Assembly (NCBI GenBank): GCA_049316905.1
Contig: JBMOJH010000104.1
Span: 1 to 12,144 of the forward strand
Direction: 5' to 3'
Source of the DNA: CAIPVR01 sp049316905
Lineage (GTDB): Bacteria; Actinomycetota; Acidimicrobiia; Acidimicrobiales; Microtrichaceae
DNA length: 12,144 nt
Shown: positions 1 through 5,115 of the stretch, piece after piece
Layout: each line of letters opens with the position of its first letter
Numbering within the stretch: position 1 is the stretch's first letter
Made by a program: the position numbers and the translations under genes
The notes under the pieces: model-generated
Told to the model about the DNA's origin: nothing
The model's database searches: none
The model's input: only the letters and a program-made list of their open reading frames with translations

Positions 1-170
1 GCGGTCGTCGTCGCCGGTGTGGCCGTGGTGGTGGGCGCGTTCGTGGTGCTGGTGGTGAGGCGCGTGGTCGGCCGGTCGGCGGAGTCCTCGCCCCCGCACG
101 CGACCGCTCCCACCGCCAGGATCGCCACGACGGCCGCGAGCGCCCGCGCGGAACGGGTCCGAATGCTCAG
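1..170 (-). CDS. Putative lipoprotein, N-terminal part (runs off left edge)
   Basis: This frame stays open for 56 codons from position 170 to the window edge. The N-terminus has a positively charged start (RTRSAR), a hydrophobic stretch (ALAAVVAILAVGAV) and a cysteine at residue 25 in the context GAVAC-GG, which is a reasonable though not perfect lipobox. After the cysteine comes a Thr/Ser/Pro-rich tail, typical of the tether of an actinobacterial surface lipoprotein. No ATG or GTG precedes the charged region. The best start is a CTG at 170-168, which overlaps the stop of the upstream zinc-ribbon gene as CTGA, with a GGGGGAG purine run just upstream. An ATT at 164 has better spacing to that run but is rarer still as a start. 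The overlap suggests translational coupling and a shared mRNA. The mature domain lies outside the window, so function is unknown. The signal-peptide reading is fairly secure; the exact start codon is not. Confidence 0.66.
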   Translation of the reverse strand, partial: MSIRTRSARALAAVVAILAVGAVACGGEDSADRPTTRLTTSTTNAPTTTATPATTT

Positions 171-1063
171 ATCTCCCCCTCGGACCAGGTCCGCAGGCCG
201 AACTTCGTGGCGAGCGGGTTGTAGGCGGCCACGAAGGCCGACTTCGCCGCGCTGGCCCGGCCCGAGGCGCGGTCCCCGTCGTCGAAGTCCTCGTTCGTGG
301 GTGCGGCACCGCTGGGGCAGCCGATCGGCTCCGTGTAGTAGTAGTCGGTGTACAGGTACTTCATCCACAGCGCGTAGGACCGGTCCGCGTCGATGGAGGC
401 CTGCAGCGCCAGTCGGAGCTGGGTCAGCGCGGCGCCGACCGCTGCGTCCGCCCCGGCGTCGAGCGAGGTGGCCTGTGTCAGCACGCTCTGACGGTTCGAG
501 ATCACCGTGTCGATCTCGTCCTCGGCCCGCGTCGGGTTGATCGAGCAGTTCTGCACCCCGGCCACCAGGGGTCCCACCCGACCACGTCCGGCCGACGACT
601 GCTGCAGGATCCCGTCCATCGCGACCACGAGGTCGCGCTGGCGGGCCTCTGCGGCAGCCGCGGCGGCGGCGGCCGCGGCCGCGGCCGGGTCGACCGTCGT
701 GGTCGTGCTGTTGGTGGTGGTGCTGCTGGTCGTCGAGGTCGTGCCGGCCGACGTGTCCGCTCGTTCGGACGATCCGCTGCGGAGCAGCAGGACGAGGCCC
801 ACGAGCAGGCCCACGACGACGACCGCGCCCAGTACCCCGAGGCCGATCCACAGTGGCGTGCGGTCCCGTGGCGGTCCGGTCGGGGGTGGGGTGGCGACCC
901 CGGGCGGTGCGGCGACGGGTGACTGGCAGTTGGGGCAGAACCGGGCCCCGTGGGGGAGCGGAGTGCCGCAGCGTCCGCAGGCCAGTCCGGCGGCCGCCGG
1001 TGCCCCGCACTGCGGACAGAAGCGGGTCCCGTCGGCGATGACATGGCCGTTGGTGCAGTACAT
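167..1063 (-). CDS. Zinc-ribbon single-pass membrane protein with extracytoplasmic domain
   Basis: A 298-residue protein. Residues 3-46 hold two putative zinc ribbons: C3/H7 with C16-PQ-C19, then C29-GR-C32 with C43-PN-C46, so one knuckle uses His in place of Cys. A Pro-rich linker follows, then a single strongly hydrophobic helix at about 71-94. The zinc ribbons are therefore predicted to be cytoplasmic and the rest outside. Residues 104-123 are a Thr/Ser run and 127-138 are twelve alanines leading into a charged, helical-looking C-terminal domain (about 139-298). That domain contains two cysteines (QNC near 176 and IGC near 251) that could form a disulfide outside the cell. The start at 1063 is supported by GAGGAGGG at 1074-1067. 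I do not recognise the C-terminal domain. Similar zinc-ribbon/TM proteins are common in Actinobacteria without assigned function. It is probably co-transcribed with the lipoprotein that overlaps its stop. Confidence 0.86.
   Translation of the reverse strand: MYCTNGHVIADGTRFCPQCGAPAAAGLACGRCGTPLPHGARFCPNCQSPVAAPPGVATPPPTGPPRDRTPLWIGLGVLGAVVVVGLLVGLVLLLRSGSSERADTSAGTTSTTSSTTTNSTTTTVDPAAAAAAAAAAAAEARQRDLVVAMDGILQQSSAGRGRVGPLVAGVQNCSINPTRAEDEIDTVISNRQSVLTQATSLDAGADAAVGAALTQLRLALQASIDADRSYALWMKYLYTDYYYTEPIGCPSGAAPTNEDFDDGDRASGRASAAKSAFVAAYNPLATKFGLRTWSEGEI
650..754 (-). repeat. Low-complexity Thr/Ser and poly-Ala coding tract
   Basis: Within the zinc-ribbon gene this segment encodes a Thr/Ser-rich run (695-754) followed, after a short VDP spacer, by twelve consecutive alanines (650-685). 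The alanine codons are mixed GCG, GCC and GCT/GCA, so the tract is constrained at protein level rather than being a single slipped trinucleotide. It is the sort of tract that can still vary in length between strains. It forms the stalk between the membrane helix and the outer domain. Confidence 0.75.
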
Positions 1064-1087
1064 CTTCCCTCCTCGGTCGGGACGCTA
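1064..1087 (-). promoter_or_regulatory. Candidate -10 box and Shine-Dalgarno for the zinc-ribbon gene
   Basis: On the minus strand TAGCGT (1087-1082) fits the TANNNT -10 consensus of actinobacterial housekeeping promoters. GAGGAGGG (1074-1067) follows and sits 3 bases from the ATG at 1063. If this -10 is used, the transcript would begin about where the Shine-Dalgarno does, giving a very short leader. No convincing -35 was seen, so the promoter part is tentative while the ribosome binding site is strong. Confidence 0.45.
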
Positions 1088-1148
1088 CCGGCTGCTGGCG
1101 CGGCGTCGACGACGATCACCGGTGCTGAGCGCATCTGGCCGAAACCTT

Positions 1149-1155
1149 GAGGAGG
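1149..1155 (+). promoter_or_regulatory. Shine-Dalgarno that fixes the start of the tandem GGDEF-EAL gene
   Basis: GAGGAGG lies just before ATG 1158. The reading frame is open far upstream (to 507), but that part runs antisense to the zinc-ribbon gene and its translation is low-complexity. This ribosome binding site, and the position of the first recognisable domain soon after, make ATG 1158 the best start. Spacing from the final G is only 2 bases, so pairing with the first GAGG of the run is more likely. A GTG at 1218-1220 is an alternative start that would still keep PAS1 whole. Confidence 0.7.
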
Positions 1156-1157
1156 CC

Positions 1158-4100
1158 ATGAGGATTCGGACTCCGGCGCGCGGTTCACTACCTGCAGTGG
1201 TGGTTTGCTCCCGATCCGTGGCGGTGGATCTGGCGGTCGACTCCGGGCCCGACCCGGTGGACCCCGACGCCGAGCTCTCGCTCCTCCGGCGCGCCGTCGA
1301 ACGCTCGGCCGACGCGATCTCCGTCTTCACGGCGATCCGTGACGGGGCCGGCGCCGTCGTGGACTTCCGGGTCGCGGTCACGAACGAGATCGCCGCCCGC
1401 ATGGTCGGCCGGAACCTCGAGGAGATGCTCGGTCGGCCCATCAGCGAGCTCTTCCCGGAGAGCACGCCGTGGCTGCTCGAGCTGTGGACCTCCGCGCTCG
1501 AGCGGGACGCCTCGCTCGTCGAGGAGATGGAGCTCCACGACCTCGACGGTGCCCCGTTCTGGATGCGCCAGCAGGTGGTGCCGCTCGGCGACGCCGTGGC
1601 CGTCACCTCCCACGACATCACGGACCGGGTGCTCGCCGAGCGGGAGCTGGAGCGCCGGGCCTTCCGGGACGCCCTGACCGGTCTCCCGAACCGGTCGCAC
1701 GTGGAATCGGTGATCGATGCCGCCCTGGCCGAGGACCCGGCCCAGGTCGCCGTGCTGTTCATCGACCTCGACCACTTCAAGGCGGTCAACGACACACTGG
1801 GCCACCCGGCGGGTGACGTCGTCCTCCGGGAGGCGGCCGGGCGGATGCGGGCCTGTCTCCGCGACGACGATGTGCTCGCCCGGTTCGGCGGCGACGAGTT
1901 CGTCGTCTGCTGCCGTGGCCCCGGGGTGGCGGAGGACCGGTCCGCCGTGGTCAGCAGGATCCTGCGGTGCATGGCCGAACCGTTCCGGACGAACGGCCGG
2001 ACGGTCTCGGTCACCGCGAGCATCGGCGTGGCGGTCGGTCGCCCGGGCGTCGACTGTCACGACCTGATCCGCGACGCCGATGCCGCCACGTACCGGGCCA
2101 AGGAGGGTGGCCGGAACCGCGTCGCCCAGTTCGACGAGGCCCTCCGCTCCGATCTGCTCGCCGAACTCGGTCTCGGCGAACGCCTGCGGGCGGCGCTCAC
2201 CGAGGCGCAGTTGCGTCCCGCGTTCCGGGCGGTCGTCGCGCCCCGCACCGGCCGACCGGTCGCGATCGAGGTGGAGGTCGAGTGGCTCGACGGCATCGGT
2301 CGGTCCGAGCCGGGGCGCGGCCACGCCCGCCTCGTGGACCGCGCGGATGCCGCGGGGGCGTGGGCGCCCGTCGGTCGTTGGCTGCGCGGGGAGGCGGCCG
2401 CGGCCCTCGCCGCGCTGGACCGCGCCGGAGCGGTGGGGCTCGTCGCGTGGACACCGTTGGCCCGGGGCGAACTGACCGACGATCTGCCCGACGAACTGCT
2501 CGAGGCCGCGGACCGTGCCGGGGTGCCGGTCGGCCGCCTGGGGCTCGAGGTCACCGAGGACTGCCTCCGCTCGGCACTCGACACCGACAGCGCCGTCCTC
2601 CGCCAGTTGCGCCAGCTCGGGGTGCGTCTCGGCCTCCGGGACTTCGGCGAGGGCGGCCTGCCCCTGCGCCACCTCCATCCCCGGCTCGTGGAGCGGGTCA
2701 AGGTGGGGGTGACCGCCGGTGGTGCGGGTACCGGGCTGATGACCGGGAGCGCCGTGGTGCCGGCGGCGGTCGCCGCCGCGGCCACCCTCGCCGGGCACGT
2801 CGGCCTGGACCTGGTGGGCGACCTCGTGCACACCGATCGGCAGGCCGACGTGGCGGCCCGGCTCGGCTGCTCGGGAGTGATCGGCGAGGTGGGCGGGGGC
2901 GTGCTGGGCCTCGACCTGTTGGTCCCGACGGTGGTCGACCGGCTCCGGAATGTCCCGGCCGACGCTCCCGCGGCGCGGTCGGGCCGGGCGCTCGCCGGTG
3001 TGCTCGCCCTCGAAGGGGCTTCGGGCCGTGTGGGCCGACCCGGCGGGGTGGATCGCCCCGCGGGGCCTGCTCCGGAAGCCCCTGCGGCGCCGTCGGCCGA
3101 CCTCCGCGACGAGGTGCTCCGCCACAGCTCCGACGCGGCGTTGGTCCTCCACCCCGATCACGGCGTGCTGTACGCCAGCCCGGCCTGCAGTGCCGTCCTC
3201 GGCCTGTCGCCGGTGTCGTTGGTGGGTCGGCTCGCCGCCGACTGGGTCCATCCCGACGACGTCAGGCTGGCGCTCGCCGGCCGGGAGGAGGCGGCGTCCA
3301 CCGGTCAGGCCGGTCCGGTGGAGCTCCGAGGTCTCCACGCCGACGGTTCTCATCGGTGGTTCGAGGCGGAGTGGTGGCGGGTCGACGAGCGCGACGACGG
3401 GCGGGTGGTGCTGCACCTCCGCGACGTGTCGGACCGGCGCGCCGCCCGTGAAGCGCTCCGGCGGCGGGCCACCGTCGACGACCTCACCGGGCTGGCGAAC
3501 CGTTCCGGCTTCCTCGAGCGCACGGTGTCGATGGCTGTGGCGGCGCGTACCATCCGTTCCGCGGCGGTCCTCGTGCTGGACATCGACCACTTCGGTCCGC
3601 TGAACGACGCACTCGGCCACGAGGACGGTGATCGCGTCCTGGTGGAGTTGGCGCACCGCCTCGAGGAGGTGCTCTCGGGCGACGGGGTGGACCACGTGGT
3701 GGCCCGGCTGGGAGGTGACCAGTTTGCCGTTGCACTCGCGGTGGGGAACGACCGGGTGGATCCGGATCCCGTGGCGGTCGCCGAGCGGCTGCGTTCGGCC
3801 GCGGCCCGGCCCTTCCTGGTCTCGGGGGTGGAGCACCGGCTGACCGTCAGCGTCGGCCTCACCCCGGCCGGGTCCCTGACCGACGTGGCGGGTTGCCTTC
3901 GTGACGCGGGCGCCGCGCTCCACGCGGCGAAGTCCTCGGGCCGTGACCGCACGTCGGTGTTCGAGCCCGCGATCCGCGCCGTGCTCCTGGACCGCCTGGA
4001 GGTGCAGCGCGGTCTCGACCGGGCCATCGAGGAGAACGAGCTGGTCCTGCATTTCCAGCCGGCCTACGACACCTCCAGCGGGTCGGCGACCTCGGTGGAG

Positions 4101-4799
4101 GCCCTCGTCCGGTGGGACCACCCCGAGCGCGGCCTGCTCGGTCCGGCCCACTTCATCGACGTCGCGGAGCGCTCCGGGCAGATCGTGGCGCTCGGGAACT
4201 GGGTCATGGAGCGGGCGGCGAGGACGGCGGTGGCCCTGGGCTTCGACCGACCGGGTCGCCGCCGGACCATGTGGGTCAACCTCTCCGCCCGGCAGCTCGT
4301 CTCGGCCGACATCGTGGGCTCCGTCCGGTCCATCCTGGACCGGGTCGGGCTCGATGCCCACCACCTGGGGCTGGAGATCACCGAGTCGATGTGGATGCAG
4401 ACCGACCCGGTGTACCAGCACCACCTGCTCCTGCTGCACCAACTGGGGTGCCCCCTCGCCATCGACGACTTCGGCACGGGCTACTCCTCGCTGTCCTACC
4501 TGCGCCGCTATCCCGTCGACGTGGTCAAGCTCGACCGCAGCTTCGTGGCGGGCCTGGGCGACGACGCCGATGCCACGGCCATCGCCGAGGCGGTGACGGC
4601 GCTCGGCCGTTCCCTCGATCTCCGGGTGATCGCCGAGGGCGTGGAGACCGTCTCCCAGCTGGATCGTCTGGTGGAAATGGGGTGCACCGCAGTGAGCGGG
4701 TTCGGCCTGTGCCGGCCCCTTCCGGCGCCCGATCTGGGGGCCCTGCTCGACGAGCCGTTGGTGCAGCGTCGCGCCCGGCTCGTCGAGCGTCGGGGCTGA
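1158..4799 (+). CDS. Tandem PAS-GGDEF-EAL / PAS-GGDEF-EAL cyclic-di-GMP enzyme
   Basis: A 1213-residue, apparently cytoplasmic protein (no clear membrane helix) that should make and degrade c-di-GMP. Order: PAS1 about 41-155; GGDEF1 about 165-328 with DALTGLPNR, DLDHFK, GGDEF at 244-248 and an inhibitory I-site RDDD at 235-238; EAL1 about 335-600, strongly degenerate; a Pro/Ala/Gly-rich linker about 600-648; PAS2 about 650-760; GGDEF2 about 768-938 with DDLTGLANR, but GGDQF at 852-856 and GVDH in place of the I-site; EAL2 about 943-1203 with EALVRW (981-986), NLSARQL (1041-1047), EITES (1073-1077), DDFGTGYSSL (1103-1112), KLDRSF (1124-1129) and EGVE (1160-1163). The usual QG motif near the end of EAL2 is SG (1180-1181). 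I infer cyclase activity in the first half and phosphodiesterase in the second. It could instead be mainly one activity with the other domains regulatory. The gene is divergent from the zinc-ribbon gene, with 94 bases between them. Confidence 0.93.
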   Translation: MRIRTPARGSLPAVVVCSRSVAVDLAVDSGPDPVDPDAELSLLRRAVERSADAISVFTAIRDGAGAVVDFRVAVTNEIAARMVGRNLEEMLGRPISELFPESTPWLLELWTSALERDASLVEEMELHDLDGAPFWMRQQVVPLGDAVAVTSHDITDRVLAERELERRAFRDALTGLPNRSHVESVIDAALAEDPAQVAVLFIDLDHFKAVNDTLGHPAGDVVLREAAGRMRACLRDDDVLARFGGDEFVVCCRGPGVAEDRSAVVSRILRCMAEPFRTNGRTVSVTASIGVAVGRPGVDCHDLIRDADAATYRAKEGGRNRVAQFDEALRSDLLAELGLGERLRAALTEAQLRPAFRAVVAPRTGRPVAIEVEVEWLDGIGRSEPGRGHARLVDRADAAGAWAPVGRWLRGEAAAALAALDRAGAVGLVAWTPLARGELTDDLPDELLEAADRAGVPVGRLGLEVTEDCLRSALDTDSAVLRQLRQLGVRLGLRDFGEGGLPLRHLHPRLVERVKVGVTAGGAGTGLMTGSAVVPAAVAAAATLAGHVGLDLVGDLVHTDRQADVAARLGCSGVIGEVGGGVLGLDLLVPTVVDRLRNVPADAPAARSGRALAGVLALEGASGRVGRPGGVDRPAGPAPEAPAAPSADLRDEVLRHSSDAALVLHPDHGVLYASPACSAVLGLSPVSLVGRLAADWVHPDDVRLALAGREEAASTGQAGPVELRGLHADGSHRWFEAEWWRVDERDDGRVVLHLRDVSDRRAAREALRRRATVDDLTGLANRSGFLERTVSMAVAARTIRSAAVLVLDIDHFGPLNDALGHEDGDRVLVELAHRLEEVLSGDGVDHVVARLGGDQFAVALAVGNDRVDPDPVAVAERLRSAAARPFLVSGVEHRLTVSVGLTPAGSLTDVAGCLRDAGAALHAAKSSGRDRTSVFEPAIRAVLLDRLEVQRGLDRAIEENELVLHFQPAYDTSSGSATSVEALVRWDHPERGLLGPAHFIDVAERSGQIVALGNWVMERAARTAVALGFDRPGRRRTMWVNLSARQLVSADIVGSVRSILDRVGLDAHHLGLEITESMWMQTDPVYQHHLLLLHQLGCPLAIDDFGTGYSSLSYLRRYPVDVVKLDRSFVAGLGDDADATAIAEAVTALGRSLDLRVIAEGVETVSQLDRLVEMGCTAVSGFGLCRPLPAPDLGALLDEPLVQRRARLVERRG

Positions 4800-4843
4800 C
4801 CCGCTCCTCAGTCGCCATCCACACCCGGCGAGCTACCAGGGCC

Positions 4844-4849
4844 TAAGGT
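4844..4849 (+). promoter_or_regulatory. TANNNT -10 box, leaderless geometry, before the 85-residue ORF
   Basis: TAAGGT matches TANNNT and ends 8 bases before ATG 4858. With the usual 6-8 base distance from -10 to transcription start, the mRNA would begin at or next to the start codon. No Shine-Dalgarno is present in the conventional window, which fits a leaderless message. No clear -35 hexamer was found. Confidence 0.5.
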
Positions 4850-4857
4850 CTTCCTCC

Positions 4858-5115
4858 ATGACCGGGGGGCAAGCGGTCGGACTCAGGGGGACCCACGCGC
4901 CGACGCGGGAGGACCCTTCGCGCCGGCGGGTGGTGCTCGAGCGTGAGGAGTCCGTCCGGCGCAGCCGTCTTCCGTGGCTCGATGTGATCGTCACCACGGT
5001 GCGCGTCACCTACCTCGACGATCCCGGCTCGGACGGCTTCGTCACCTACCGGCGCCGCATCTGGCGCCCGGGTCGGGCATCCCGCGTTCAGCCGCCGTTC
5101 GGCAGCGCTCGGTAG
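4858..5115 (+). CDS. Small hypothetical protein (85 aa)
   Basis: An 85-residue frame starting at ATG 4858. I do not recognise the protein. It is basic and Arg-rich, with a hydrophobic beta-like stretch in the middle (PWLDVIVTTVRVTYLDD, about residues 39-55), so it could be a small soluble domain. Third codon positions are mostly G or C, as in neighbouring genes. The main support is a TANNNT box 8 bases upstream in a leaderless arrangement. Its last 28 bases overlap the 3' end of the convergent hydrolase gene. An open minus-strand frame (4843-5145) also covers this stretch, but it has no such promoter and a poorer composition. It may be a real gene or a chance frame, and I lean slightly towards real. 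Confidence 0.42.
   Translation: MTGGQAVGLRGTHAPTREDPSRRRVVLEREESVRRSRLPWLDVIVTTVRVTYLDDPGSDGFVTYRRRIWRPGRASRVQPPFGSAR

Noticed and set aside
1116..1145. Possible second sigma-28 promoter before the GGDEF-EAL gene (GCCGAAAC at 1138)
   Set aside because: The -10 resembles GCCGATAA, but no TAAA/TCAA lies 15 bases upstream; the nearest TCAC is 18 bases away.
507..1157. Upstream extension of the GGDEF-EAL reading frame
   Set aside because: It runs antisense to the zinc-ribbon gene, has low-complexity translation, and a strong Shine-Dalgarno supports ATG 1158.
1188..4442. A 1084-codon open frame on the minus strand, antisense to the tandem GGDEF-EAL gene
   Set aside because: Its translation is rich in His, Arg, Gly, Val and Pro with no domain motif, as expected when the opposite strand of a GC-rich gene is read. 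The plus strand carries clear GGDEF and EAL motifs throughout.
4800..4857. Search for a terminator after the GGDEF-EAL gene
   Set aside because: No convincing stem-loop followed by a T-run is visible; the same holds for the other gene ends, so no intrinsic terminators are called.
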